Positions 1-8,247 of a DNA stretch of 64,000 bases are shown in pieces. Source of the stretch: Paenibacillus sp. SYP-B3998 (GTDB lineage Bacteria; Bacillota; Bacilli; Paenibacillales; NBRC-103111); NCBI RefSeq assembly GCF_010820665.1, contig NZ_JAAIKC010000004.1, positions 248,001 to 312,000 of the forward strand, given 5' to 3'. The translations under genes and the position numbers were made by a program. Every line of letters begins with the position of its first letter. The stretch's first letter is position 1. Under the pieces are notes generated by a model. It ran no database searches. It worked only from the letters and a program-made list of their open reading frames with translations, and was not told the DNA's origin.

Positions 1-288
1 TACGATAAGCGTAATTAACCAGTAAAGTGGAAAGATGCGTATAAGCCGATTCGTTAGAAAGGGAAGCGCATTCATGCTTGAACCGATTTTTTTGCCATAA
101 GTGCGGTAAAGTAGAAAGCCAGTTAACACAAAAAAGTAATCGAGACCTCCTGATCGCGGGAGGGAACTGATGCCGAATAGATCATACTGATAATACTTGA
201 AGGACATAGATGATGTGTGGAACAGTAGAACTAGACAAGCCGCGACGCCTCGCGACGCTTGGAGAGCTGTTTTCTGGTTGGTATGCAA
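1..288 (-). CDS. Acyltransferase family 3 (OafA/YrhL-like) membrane protein, N-terminal part
   Basis: The reverse strand is open from a TTG at 288 to the window edge (96 codons), so only the N-terminus is present. The translation starts with an amphipathic lead and a hydrophobic helix (RGVAACLVLLFHTSS), then GGLDYFFVLTGFLLYRTYGK and FLTNRLIRIFPLYWLIT. This is the typical opening of acyltransferase-3 integral membrane proteins, including the first-helix His and the R-x-x-R-I-x-P-x-Y-W segment, which O-acylate extracellular sugars. A GGAGG stands about 9 bases before the TTG. An in-frame ATG at 315 is possible but has no ribosome site. It diverges from the lipoprotein gene to the right. The family call is firm; the substrate is unknown. 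Confidence 0.8.
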   Translation of the reverse strand, partial: MHTNQKTALQASRGVAACLVLLFHTSSMSFKYYQYDLFGISSLPRSGGLDYFFVLTGFLLYRTYGKKIGSSMNALPFLTNRLIRIFPLYWLITLIV

Positions 289-492
289 AGATGAGTTCCT
301 CCAGTCTATATACATGGATAATACAACCATTATGTTAGATAAATGTGAAGAAAATATGTACACATGCTGAAAGGTTGCTTAGTTATCGTTTCGCATTCCT
401 TTTTTTAGCCAAGCCCAACTCGTCTGCATAATCGTCCAAGTCCCTTCATATGCATGTACTAGTGATGTAATCATGAGTGAGGGGATGATCGA

Positions 493-1776
493 ATGCGCCG
501 GGTCACATGGATGATAGCAATCATGATGTGCTTAGCTGTAGTTCTCGCAGGATGCGGGATTGGGAAAAAGGATGCAGGATCTATTGTAAAGGACTTGGAT
601 CATGTGATTAGCAAGTCGGGCAGTTATCAGGCTTCAGGGAGCATGATTCTGCACACCGGGCAGCAGCCGCAGGAGTATCAGGTAGAGGTGGCGTTTTCAC
701 CGGATCATTTCTATCGCATTTCGTTAACGAATGCACAGAAGGATGTTACGCAGATTGTGCTTCGCAATGAGGAAGGCGTTTTTGTGCTAACACCTCATTT
801 GAAGAAGAGCTTCCGCTTTCAAAGCGATTGGCCGGAGAATCAAGGCCAGGTTTATTTGTTCCAGTCTTTGGCGAAGAGCATAGTTGCCGATAAAGAGCGT
901 CAATTTACGACGGAGAATGATGCCTATGTGTTCGATGTTGCAGCCAATTATCAAAATGAAATGTTATCCCGCCAGAAAATTTGGTTGAACAAGAAGACGT
1001 TGGCTCCTACGCAGGTCAAAGTATCGGATGCGAATCAAAATGTGATGGTACAGGTTAATTTCACGAAGTTTGAATTTGATGCCAAGTTCGATAAGGATTA
1101 TTTCCAAATGGAGCGCAATATGACGAGTTGGAATATGCAGACTTTGCCGACAACAGCTGGTGTGAATGCATCGGATACAGATCATAATGCGACAAATAGC
1201 AAATCGCTAACGGATAAAAACTTATCCGCGACAGGTGGACAGTCCGATCAAATAGCAGGTCAGACGGGAAAAATAGGTCAAGATCAAAGTTCAGCAGGCA
1301 CGAAGTCTACGACTGACAGCAAGCAGGCTGCTAATACTAAATCAGTCACAGATGGTAAGCAAGCTACTGATACTAAGTTAGCTACAGACAGTAAACCGAC
1401 GATAGACATAAAGTCGAATTCCGCGGCAAGCAAACCGCAAAATATTGGTATTATCGAGCCTTCTTACCTCCCAAAAGATGTGGTCAAGCAGGATATTACG
1501 GATATGAAGCTTGGCGAAGATCCAGCGGTATTGCTTCGATATAAAGGCAAATACAATTACAGTCTTATCGAGGTGAGACCGCAGGCAAAGGCGGTATCCT
1601 TGCAGCCTGGAACGATCGTTGATTTGGGCTATACGCTAGCCGTACTGACGGGCGATGAGAAGAAGACACTGACATGGACGAATGATGGCGTAGAGTTCCG
1701 CCTCTCGACAGGAGATTTGCCGACAATTGAAATGATGAAAATTGCGATGACAACGCAAGGGCAATCTGGCAAGTAA
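493..1776 (+). CDS. ydcC: YdcC-like LolA-fold lipoprotein with a low-complexity insert
   Basis: This is a 427-residue lipoprotein. The signal peptide ends in a lipobox (VLAGC, Cys21), so it is anchored outside the cytoplasmic membrane. Residues about 30-210 look like the LolA/LppX-type carrier fold (DFxxV, SGSYQASGSM, YRISLTN, KIWLNKKTLAP). Residues about 228-315 are a hydrophilic Ser/Thr/Lys/Asp-rich linker with repeated TDSK/TDGK/TDTK units, and residues 318-425 form a compact C-terminal domain. In B. subtilis the gene before alr is ydcC, a mother-cell-expressed sporulation lipoprotein of unknown role, so synteny supports the name. A terminator follows before alr. The linker is longer than I expect for the family and may vary between strains. 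Confidence 0.8.
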   Translation: MRRVTWMIAIMMCLAVVLAGCGIGKKDAGSIVKDLDHVISKSGSYQASGSMILHTGQQPQEYQVEVAFSPDHFYRISLTNAQKDVTQIVLRNEEGVFVLTPHLKKSFRFQSDWPENQGQVYLFQSLAKSIVADKERQFTTENDAYVFDVAANYQNEMLSRQKIWLNKKTLAPTQVKVSDANQNVMVQVNFTKFEFDAKFDKDYFQMERNMTSWNMQTLPTTAGVNASDTDHNATNSKSLTDKNLSATGGQSDQIAGQTGKIGQDQSSAGTKSTTDSKQAANTKSVTDGKQATDTKLATDSKPTIDIKSNSAASKPQNIGIIEPSYLPKDVVKQDITDMKLGEDPAVLLRYKGKYNYSLIEVRPQAKAVSLQPGTIVDLGYTLAVLTGDEKKTLTWTNDGVEFRLSTGDLPTIEMMKIAMTTQGQSGK

Positions 1777-1842
1777 GGTTGACATGTTTTCATCATTCGG
1801 ATTAACATAGGTTTATTGGTCCGAACAGTTTCGGAAATGAAA

Positions 1843-1880
1843 GAGGGCCTGCTCACTTGCGAGCGGGCCTTTCTTTGTTA
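1843..1880 (+). terminator. Rho-independent terminator after the ydcC-like gene
   Basis: GGCCTGCTC at 1846-1854 pairs with GAGCGGGCC at 1861-1869 (one G-U pair), followed by TTTCTTTG. It lies inside the long open frame that begins at 1816, which argues that alr starts downstream at 1909 rather than at 1816. Confidence 0.8.
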
Positions 1881-1908
1881 TTTGCATGTGGAAAAAGAGG
1901 TGGACAAC

Positions 1909-3102
1909 ATGGATGCTTTTTATCGGCCTACGTGGGTTGAAATATCATTAGATGCACTACGAAGTAATATTGAAAGCTTTCAAAAGGTGCTGCCAAGTGG
2001 GATGAGGACGATGGCAGTAGTTAAGGCGGATGCTTACGGGCACGGTGCTGTTGGGGTGTCTAAAGAGGCCATCGCAGCGGGTGTGGACTATCTCGGTGTT
2101 GCATTTTTTGATGAAGCGCTGGAGCTACGTAACGCAGGAATCATAGCACCGATCTTAGTGCTGGGTTATACACCGCCAGAAGGACTTGAAAAAGCTCGTC
2201 AGCTGGATGTAACGGTCACTGTATACAGCCATGAAGTATTGGATGCTCTGCAGAAGCTGGAGCAGCTTCAAGATCAAACGAAAATAAGAAATAAACTCAA
2301 AATTCATATCAAGCTGGATACAGGTATGGGGCGCCTTGGACTCCAAACGGAGAAAGATGCGATTCCTTTCATAGAGCAGGCTCTACGGTTAGAGAATGTC
2401 GAAGTAGAGGGTTTGTTTACGCATTATGCCAACGCTGACGAAGCCGACAAAATATACACCTACGAGCAGTATCGTCGGTTTGAGCGGATTGTGGAGCATT
2501 TTAAGGAAAAAGAAATTCAATTTCCTTATATACACGCTGGCAATAGCGCAGCAGCCATTGATTTGCCTAACCTGACTTACTCGATGGTGCGGCTAGGCAT
2601 TAGTATGTACGGTCTGTATCCCTCCGAGGATGTTCATCAAGAGAAGATTGAGCTGAAGCCAGTACTGAGCCTCAAAACAGGCATCGTTCATCTCAAAACG
2701 CTTCCTCCGAACTCAGGAGTGAGTTACGGCACTATTTATCATACAAAGACAGAAGAGCAAATAGCTACCCTACCGATTGGTTATGCAGATGGATTTTCTC
2801 GCATGCTTTCGCTTAAAGCAGAAGCGCTGATTCGCGGTCGGAGAGTACCCATTGTCGGAAGAATTTGCATGGATCAGTGCATGGTCAATGTCTCGCATGT
2901 GCCTAATGTGCTGGCAACCGATGAGGTGGTGCTGATTGGGGAACAGGCGGGGGAGCGTATTACAGTAGAGGATGTGGCGCGTCAACTTGGGACGGTTAAC
3001 TATGAGGTTATCTGTATGATCTCTCATCGAGTAGCAAGAGTGTATGTTCGTAACGGTCTACGCGAGGATGCGATTAATCCCCTTATGCGTCATCGGTATT
3101 AG
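1909..3102 (+). CDS. alr: Alanine racemase
   Basis: This PLP-dependent fold-type III enzyme interconverts L- and D-alanine for peptidoglycan precursors. The 397-residue length is normal. The PLP lysine is Lys39 in MAVVKADAYGHG; the N-terminal barrel continues through KLDTGMGRLG and HAGNSAAA, and the second catalytic Tyr lies in GVSYGTIYHT with the C-terminal motif RICMDQCMVNV. The ATG at 1909 is preferred to the upstream in-frame ATG at 1816 because the latter would read through a terminator hairpin, and because AAAGAGGTGG sits just before 1909. The gene is followed by about 210 bp and then the ndoAI/ndoA pair, as in B. subtilis. Confidence 0.97.
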   Translation: MDAFYRPTWVEISLDALRSNIESFQKVLPSGMRTMAVVKADAYGHGAVGVSKEAIAAGVDYLGVAFFDEALELRNAGIIAPILVLGYTPPEGLEKARQLDVTVTVYSHEVLDALQKLEQLQDQTKIRNKLKIHIKLDTGMGRLGLQTEKDAIPFIEQALRLENVEVEGLFTHYANADEADKIYTYEQYRRFERIVEHFKEKEIQFPYIHAGNSAAAIDLPNLTYSMVRLGISMYGLYPSEDVHQEKIELKPVLSLKTGIVHLKTLPPNSGVSYGTIYHTKTEEQIATLPIGYADGFSRMLSLKAEALIRGRRVPIVGRICMDQCMVNVSHVPNVLATDEVVLIGEQAGERITVEDVARQLGTVNYEVICMISHRVARVYVRNGLREDAINPLMRHRY

Positions 3103-3315
3103 TTTAATTAGCAGCTTCATAAAATTACCATATAAAATTTATATCCATTCAAGAGGAATTTCAGAATTCATTCTCGAATAGTAAGTAATGAGATTCTTAT
3201 ATCTATTTGTGTAACATAATTGATATACGCAAGGCATATACCTATTGTATAATTTGGTTTTCATGATGACATACTGGTAATATTGTCTTTGTATCGTTTC
3301 TGGGGGTGCTAAAGT

Positions 3316-3597
3316 GTGACCAATGCGCACAATACGAAAAGGATTATGATCAGTTTACCTGACAATTTGCTGCAAGAGGTTGACGGCATTGTCGAAAAGG
3401 AAAACTCTAATCGCAGTGAATTTATTCGACAGGCAATGAAGCTTTATTTAATTGAACGCAAAAAGCGTAGCCTACGCGAATCCATGCAGCGTGGCTATAT
3501 GGAGATGGCTAAAATCAATCTCAGCATGGCATCTGAAGCTTTTCAAGCGGAGGAAGAAGCGGACAATACGCTTGATCGCTTAGTAAGCGGGGTGTAG
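3316..3597 (+). CDS. ndoAI: Ribbon-helix-helix antitoxin EndoAI (MazE-like)
   Basis: This 93-residue protein starts at GTG 3316 with GGGGGTG seven bases upstream. The N-terminal ribbon-helix-helix is clear: [16 protein letters not shown] forms the strand and first helix, and [14 protein letters not shown] the second. The C-terminal tail should wrap the toxin. It neutralises the RNase encoded four bases downstream and, as usual for such pairs, probably represses their common promoter. A TATAAT at 3248-3253 is a plausible -10 element. Confidence 0.93.
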   Translation: MTNAHNTKRIMISLPDNLLQEVDGIVEKENSNRSEFIRQAMKLYLIERKKRSLRESMQRGYMEMAKINLSMASEAFQAEEEADNTLDRLVSGV

Positions 3598-3601
3598 AGA
3601 A

Positions 3602-3952
3602 GTGATTGTAAAACGTGGAGATGTGTTTTTCGCAGATCTTTCGCCGGTGGTCGGGTCGGAGCAGGGAGGAGTTCGTCCTGTTCTAGTGATCCAAAATGAT
3701 ATCGGCAACCGCTTTAGCCCCACCGTGATTGTTGCAGCGATTACAGCTCAGATCCAGAAGGCAAAGCTCCCAACGCATGTAGAAATTGATGCGGAAACGC
3801 ATGGCTTTGATCGAGATTCGGTGATTCTTTTGGAACAAATCCGAACGATTGACAAGCAAAGGCTTACGGACAAAATTACGCATTTGGACGAAGAAACGAT
3901 GCGGAAGGTTGACGATGCTTTGCAAATTAGCGTGGGACTGATAGAATTTTGA
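3602..3952 (+). CDS. ndoA: Endoribonuclease toxin EndoA (MazF/PemK family)
   Basis: This 116-residue mRNA interferase starts at GTG 3602, four bases after the antitoxin stop. It shows the family signatures [38 protein letters not shown] and the C-terminal segment [17 protein letters not shown]. The B. subtilis homologue cleaves RNA at UACAU. The pair is chromosomal and syntenic with B. subtilis between alr and the downstream genes, so it is part of the core genome here rather than an acquired module. Confidence 0.96.
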   Translation: MIVKRGDVFFADLSPVVGSEQGGVRPVLVIQNDIGNRFSPTVIVAAITAQIQKAKLPTHVEIDAETHGFDRDSVILLEQIRTIDKQRLTDKITHLDEETMRKVDDALQISVGLIEF

Positions 3953-3968
3953 ATAGGATCTGGAACGG

Positions 3969-3996
3969 ACGAGGGTAAGGAATTCCCTCGTTTTTT
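3969..3996 (+). terminator. Terminator of the ndoAI-ndoA operon
   Basis: CGAGGG (3970-3975) and CCCTCG (3985-3990) form the stem around a 9-base loop, followed directly by TTTTTT. Confidence 0.85.
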
Positions 3997-4070
3997 GGCT
4001 TGTTTGATTTTTGGTACTCCCCATAAACGTATATGGGGTTAGCATACATACATATTGAAGGAATTGAGGA

Positions 4071-6389
4071 ATGATCGTGACATTGTTGGATAAGTTGGAA
4101 AAAAAGATGTTCCACGCCAAAGAGGACGGTAGTTTGAATGGAACTTCTGCTGCAGCTTCTTCAGAGCAGCAGTCAAAGGTAGCGGAGCTTGAAGAGCCTC
4201 GTGAGAAAATCCAGCTTTCTGAAGAAAAGAAAGCTGAGATTCAGGAACGGATCTTAAAGCAAATTTCTACAGAGCTCCAATTACCCACAGCTAAAGTGAA
4301 AACAACGATGGCCCTGCTCGATGAGGGGAACACGATCCCTTTTATCGCGCGTTACCGGAAAGAAATGACCGGCGAGCTGGATGAAAACCAGCTGAGGGAT
4401 ATTGAGGAACGATTGCAATACCTTCGTAACTTAGAAGATCGGAAAATCGAAGTTGTTCGTCTCATTGACGAACAGGGAAAGCTTACAGATGAACTGAGAA
4501 AGTCAATTGAAGCTGCCGCTAAACTGCAAGAAATCGAAGATCTGTACAGACCTTATCGTCAGAAGCGTAAGACAAGGGCAAGTGTGGCCAAAGAGCGCGG
4601 ATTGGAACCACTCGCTGAATGGATTTGGAAGCAGCCTCGTCAAGGTTCTCTGGATCAAGAAGCTTCACAGTATGTCAGCGTGGACAAGCAGGTTAACAGC
4701 GCAGCTGAGGCCATTCAAGGCGCTATGGATATCCTCGCAGAGAATATTGCCGATGATGCTAAAATAAGGTCGTGGGTGCGTCGTTTCACTCAGGATCAAG
4801 GAATCCTACGCACAGAAGCTAAGGATGCCAAGTTAGAGTCCGTCTATGAGATGTACTACGCTTACCAAGAGCCGGTTCGCAGACTTCCACCGCATCGTAT
4901 ACTCGCGATCAATCGCGGGGAACGGGAAGAAGTGTTGAAGGTTGGTTTAGATGTTCCAGTTGATAAAATACATGATTATATCGCACGTCAAATCATTAAG
5001 GGTCCTTCGGTTGTTCAAGACGTGCTTCGCGCTATCGTTGAAGATGGTTATAAACGTTTGATCGCCCCATCAATTGAGCGTGAAGTGCGCAATGAAATGA
5101 CTGAGATGGGTGAGGAACAAGCGATAAAGATTTTTGCAGAAAATCTTCGTAATCTGCTGCTGCAAGCACCAGTCAAAGGTCATGTCGTGCTCGGTGTCGA
5201 TCCGGCTTTCCGGACAGGCTGTAAGCTGGCGGTCATTGATGACACAGGTAAAATGCTTGAAATCGCCGTCACTTATCCGACCCCACCGAATAATAAGGTC
5301 GCGGAAGCGAAGGCGAAGTTCAAGCAGTTGATCAGCAAGTACAGTGTCAGTCTGATCGTTATTGGAAACGGGACGGCTTCCCGTGAAACGGAGCAGTTTG
5401 TCGCGGAGTTGATTAGCGAGATCAATGAGCAGAAGCTCAAATACTTGATCGTTAGCGAAGCGGGAGCGAGCGTCTACTCAGCGTCGAAGCTGGCGCAGAC
5501 GGAGTTCCCGGACCTAGACGTAGCTGAGCGCAGCGCAATCTCTATCGCGCGGAGATTGCAGGACCCGCTCGCTGAGCTTGTGAAGATCGAGCCGAAGGCG
5601 ATCGGCGTCGGGCAGTACCAACACGACGTTTCGCAGAAACGGCTCGATGAGAACTTGAAAGCCGTCGTGGAGTCGGCTGTAAATCATGTTGGCGTGGACC
5701 TGAACACCGCATCCCCGTCACTGTTATCTTACGTGTCCGGCGTGAACGCGACACTGGCGAAGAACATCGTGAAGTATCGCGAGGAGAACGGCAAGTTCAG
5801 CAGCCGCAAGGAGCTATCGAAGGTTCCGCGCCTCGGCGCGAAAACCTTCGAGCAATGCGTCGGCTTCATGCGGATTCAGGGCGGCCGCAATCCGCTCGAC
5901 AACACCCCGATCCACCCAGAGTCTTACGAGGTAGTGGATCGGTTGTTCAAGGAGCTGCGCCTGGAGATGGAGCAGCTAGGCTCACAGCAGCTTCTAGCGC
6001 TGCTGGAAACGCTAGAGCCAGCGGAACTGGCTCTTAAGTTAGGTGTAGGTGTCCCAACGCTTAGGGACATCCTAGAAAGCCTGCAGCGTCCTGGGAGAGA
6101 TCCGCGGGATGAAGTTCCCGCGCCGATCTTCCGCACAGACGTGCTGCAGCTTGAAGATCTTGTTCCCGGCATGGAGTTAACAGGCACTGTACGTAATGTT
6201 ATTGACTTCGGCGCCTTCGTCGATATCGGCATCAAGAACGATGGGCTCGTGCATATATCGCAGCTGAGCAACGGCTTCGTTAAGCACCCTATGGATGTTG
6301 TCTCTGTTGGGGACATCGTTAAGGTGTGGGTGCTGAGCGTCGATTCAAAAAAAGGCCGAGTCAGCTTAACAATGAAAAAGTCGCAATAA
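4071..6389 (+). CDS. tex: Tex-family RNA-binding transcription accessory protein
   Basis: The 772-residue product has the complete Tex architecture: helical N-terminal region with PFIARYRKEMTGELDE (about 90-105), a YqgF/RNase H-like domain beginning GVDPAFRTGCKLAV (about 380), tandem helix-hairpin-helix motifs (NTASPSLLSYVSGVNATLA, KFSSRKELSKVPRLGAKTF) and a C-terminal S1 domain (GTVRNVIDFGAFVDIG to KKGRVSLTMKK). Tex proteins bind nucleic acid at the elongating polymerase and ribosome. The start may be ATG 4071 (AAGGA eight bases upstream) or GTG 4077 (GAGG seven bases upstream). About the first 60 residues are a charged extension before the conserved core. The stretch around 5.45-5.95 kb is visibly richer in G+C than the flanks. 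Confidence 0.95.
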   Translation: MIVTLLDKLEKKMFHAKEDGSLNGTSAAASSEQQSKVAELEEPREKIQLSEEKKAEIQERILKQISTELQLPTAKVKTTMALLDEGNTIPFIARYRKEMTGELDENQLRDIEERLQYLRNLEDRKIEVVRLIDEQGKLTDELRKSIEAAAKLQEIEDLYRPYRQKRKTRASVAKERGLEPLAEWIWKQPRQGSLDQEASQYVSVDKQVNSAAEAIQGAMDILAENIADDAKIRSWVRRFTQDQGILRTEAKDAKLESVYEMYYAYQEPVRRLPPHRILAINRGEREEVLKVGLDVPVDKIHDYIARQIIKGPSVVQDVLRAIVEDGYKRLIAPSIEREVRNEMTEMGEEQAIKIFAENLRNLLLQAPVKGHVVLGVDPAFRTGCKLAVIDDTGKMLEIAVTYPTPPNNKVAEAKAKFKQLISKYSVSLIVIGNGTASRETEQFVAELISEINEQKLKYLIVSEAGASVYSASKLAQTEFPDLDVAERSAISIARRLQDPLAELVKIEPKAIGVGQYQHDVSQKRLDENLKAVVESAVNHVGVDLNTASPSLLSYVSGVNATLAKNIVKYREENGKFSSRKELSKVPRLGAKTFEQCVGFMRIQGGRNPLDNTPIHPESYEVVDRLFKELRLEMEQLGSQQLLALLETLEPAELALKLGVGVPTLRDILESLQRPGRDPRDEVPAPIFRTDVLQLEDLVPGMELTGTVRNVIDFGAFVDIGIKNDGLVHISQLSNGFVKHPMDVVSVGDIVKVWVLSVDSKKGRVSLTMKKSQ

Positions 6390-6396
6390 GTGGTTT

Positions 6397-6440
6397 AATA
6401 AAGCAGTTGGAGGATACAATGTCCAACTGCTTTATTGTAT
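6397..6440 (+). terminator. Strong terminator after tex
   Basis: A perfect 15-bp stem (6397-6411 with 6422-6436, AATAAAGCAGTTGGA and its complement) encloses a 10-base loop. The A/T-rich stem base provides A and U tracts for either direction. Confidence 0.85.
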
Positions 6441-6460
6441 GTATTTGTTTAAAAGTATTT

Positions 6461-7056
6461 TTATATTCCGCCTCGCCTTCCAACTTAACTGTATTTCCGC
6501 CTGCTGCTGGGCCTCGCCTTCCAACTGAACTGTATTTCCGCCTGTTGCTGGGCCTCACCTCCGAACTGAACTGTATTTCCGCCTGCTGCTGGCCTCACCT
6601 CCGAACTGAACTGTATTTCCGCCTGCTGCTGGGCCTCGCCTTCCAACTGAACTGTATTTCCGCCTGTTGCTGGGCCTCACCTCCGAACTGAACTGTATTT
6701 CCGCCTACTGCTGGGTCTCACCTCCGAACTGAACTGTATTTCCGCCTGCTGCTGGCCTCACCTCCAAACTTAACTGTATTTCCGCCTGCTGCTGGGCCTC
6801 ACCTCCGAACTTAACTGTATTTCCGCCTGTTGCTGGCCTCACCTCCGAACTGAACTGTATTTCCGCCTGCTGCTGGCCTCACCTCCAAACTTAACTGTAT
6901 TTCCGCCTGCTGCTGGGCCTCACCTCCGAACTGAACTGTATTTCCGCCTGCTGCTGGCCTCACCTCCGAACTGAACTGTATTTCCGCCTGCTGCTGGGCC
7001 TCACCTCCCAATAGAACTAGATTTCCGCTTGCTGCTTCTCCTCAAACTCTCAATCA
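6461..7056. repeat. 40/41-bp tandem repeat array, about 13 units plus degenerate ends
   Basis: The unit begins CTGTATTTCCGCCTGCTGCT and continues with GGGCCTCACCTCCGAACTGAA. Unit starts lie at 6489, 6530, 6571, 6611, 6652, 6693, 6734, 6774, 6815, 6855, 6895, 6936 and 6976; the spacing is 41, or 40 where one G of the GGG is missing. A truncated unit precedes 6489 and a diverged one (CTAGATTTCCGCTTGCTGC) begins at 7017. Variation is patterned: GCCTTCCAACTGAA versus ACCTCCGAACTGAA or ACCTCCAAACTTAA, and GCTG versus GTTG. No unique spacers are present, so it is not CRISPR. Open frames across it are by-products of the repeat. It occupies the whole gap between tex and the next gene. Confidence 0.95.
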
Positions 7057-7074
7057 AGTACAAGCTTGCGTTTT

Positions 7075-7740
7075 TTAACCATCCTTCAAAAAATACACCA
7101 TCCCGCGCGGGTGTCCCCCTGCAAAAGACAATAGTCCCTCAACCGCAAGGCGCTTCAACCATGCAGCTGCAGCACGTATGCTGACGTTGCATTCAGCGGC
7201 AACTTCACGCGCTTTTACTTTACCGTTGTGGCGTTTGGCCATTTGGATCACAAGCTGCTTTCTTATTTCCCAAACATCCCAAATATCAGTCTCACGGTGA
7301 GAAAAAGGGGGGAGGGAGGGAATTTCGGCAGGCTGCAGAGCCAGCTTAATTTGATTCTGACAATGCAGTGGTTGAGATTCAATTTGGTGTTTCGAGAAAC
7401 GAAGCACCAGCCAACCTTGCAGAATCAAATCATTCATTGAAGACCAATAGTCCTGTGGGTTACCAACTGCCTCATATGGAAAACAATCATGATGGCCAAT
7501 AATTTCAACAAGCAGCTTAATATCAAAGGGATCATAAACGAAGCGGGTGATTGGCTCATTCATCTGTTCACTCCAAAAAAGGTGATTCACATAAAGCTTA
7601 TCAAAGCGGAAATCAGATACAGGTCCCCATACATGCTCAAAGAAGAGCTCTTCACACTTCAGAAGTTCGTTGGAATAGGTGCCATCGCGTTTCATTTCTA
7701 GCCGTCTTCTTTCCAAAATTATTTTTGTTTTTTTATGCAT
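7075..7740 (-). CDS. Uncharacterised protein: DUF559/PD-(D/E)XK-like domain plus C-terminal winged HTH
   Basis: This 221-residue protein, starting at ATG 7740, has GAAGGAG upstream. Two parts can be seen. Residues about 55-135 contain VYDPFDIKLLVEIIGHHDCF followed by YWSSMNDLILQGWLVLRFS. The order of an acidic strand, V-E-I-x-G, and then 'ND-x-x-L-x-G-W-x-V-L-R-F' resembles DUF559/Vsr-like endonuclease folds. Residues about 150-221 form a helix-turn-helix (KVKAREVAAECNVSIRAAAAWLKRLAVEGLL). I do not recognise an experimentally named homologue. It interrupts the conserved tex-cmpA neighbourhood beside the repeat array, so it is probably lineage-specific. The nuclease reading is an inference from pattern only. 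Confidence 0.6.
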   Translation of the reverse strand: MHKKTKIILERRRLEMKRDGTYSNELLKCEELFFEHVWGPVSDFRFDKLYVNHLFWSEQMNEPITRFVYDPFDIKLLVEIIGHHDCFPYEAVGNPQDYWSSMNDLILQGWLVLRFSKHQIESQPLHCQNQIKLALQPAEIPSLPPFSHRETDIWDVWEIRKQLVIQMAKRHNGKVKAREVAAECNVSIRAAAAWLKRLAVEGLLSFAGGHPRGMVYFLKDG

Positions 7741-7770
7741 CTTGTACAGCACTCCTTCTAGAGTTAATGG

Positions 7771-7826
7771 AAAAACGTAAAAAAGCACACCGATCTGCAG
7801 AAGAATCTGCTTGATCGAGTGTGCTT
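7771..7826 (-). terminator. Minus-strand terminator or leader hairpin upstream of the 7.1-kb gene
   Basis: Read on the minus strand, AAGCACAC (rc of 7819-7826) pairs with GTGTGCTT (rc of 7783-7790), with inner pairing of GATCG/CGATC and GCAG/CTGC. TTTTTTACGTTTTT follows. It stands 31 bases before the ATG of the minus-strand gene, so it either ends upstream transcription or acts as an attenuator. Confidence 0.65.
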
Positions 7827-7937
7827 CACTCCGATACGTATATTACATATATTTACATTGTAGTAGCTGTGGGGATAAAATGCAACCTATATCCAAAATT
7901 AATTATCTGGATTATGGCAAAATCCATCACTCAAAGT

Positions 7938-7984
7938 AATTAAAGTGAAAAAGCTGTTACTTGCTTACACACAAGTAGCAGCTT
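7938..7984 (-). terminator. Terminator of cmpA
   Basis: AAGCTGCTACTTG and CAAGTAACAGCTT on the minus strand (7972-7984 with 7951-7963, one G-U) form a 13-bp stem. The T-rich sequence TTTTTCACTTTA follows. Confidence 0.8.
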
Positions 7985-7990
7985 CTTTCT

Positions 7991-8155
7991 CTACAGTTTG
8001 CGCTTGCCCGGTCCATCTGTCAATTGGGTGTCTGGCCATTCCTCTTGTGAGCGGCGGGTGCGGTAAAAGAACCAGCTATCATTCAATAAACGGATTTGTC
8101 TGCGGTTTTTATTCTGGAAGGCCCGCATTAATTGATTACTGAGCCATTGCGGCAT
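7991..8155 (-). CDS. cmpA: Cortex morphogenetic protein CmpA with a C-terminal extension
   Basis: This 54-residue protein starts at ATG 8155 after GAGGAAGGGG. MPQWLSNQLMRAFQNKNRRQ followed by IRLLNDSWFFYRTRR matches the short spore-specific protein CmpA (about 37 residues in B. subtilis), which monitors spore envelope assembly through SpoIVA turnover. Position also agrees: in B. subtilis cmpA lies between tex (ydcI) and the SprT gene. Here an extra 19 or so residues (SQEEWPDTQLTDGPGKRKL) follow the conserved part. The longer frame upstream (to 8191) has no ribosome site of its own. It was recognised by similarity and synteny; function is inherited from the family. Confidence 0.88.
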   Translation of the reverse strand: MPQWLSNQLMRAFQNKNRRQIRLLNDSWFFYRTRRSQEEWPDTQLTDGPGKRKL

Positions 8156-8247
8156 GTGCCCATCCCCTTCCTCGCTATGTAGTAACAGCATATGAGGATC
8201 GGGTGATTTGGGTGCAGGTCCGAATCATGGCTTTTGTCATTCGCTTC

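Noticed and set aside
1816..1908. Alanine racemase starting at 1816
   Set aside because: The added 31 codons span a rho-independent terminator and have no ribosome site; 1909 fits the family length.
6326..7011. Open frames of 66-121 codons across the repeat array on both strands
   Set aside because: They are by-products of the 41-bp period (41 is not a multiple of 3, mixed 40/41 units) and have no ribosome sites or coding character.
6461..7056. CRISPR array
   Set aside because: The units are contiguous near-identical copies with no unique spacers, and no cas genes are nearby.
7945..8142. 65-codon plus-strand frame
   Set aside because: It is the shadow of cmpA and its terminator on the opposite strand; the minus strand matches a known small protein.
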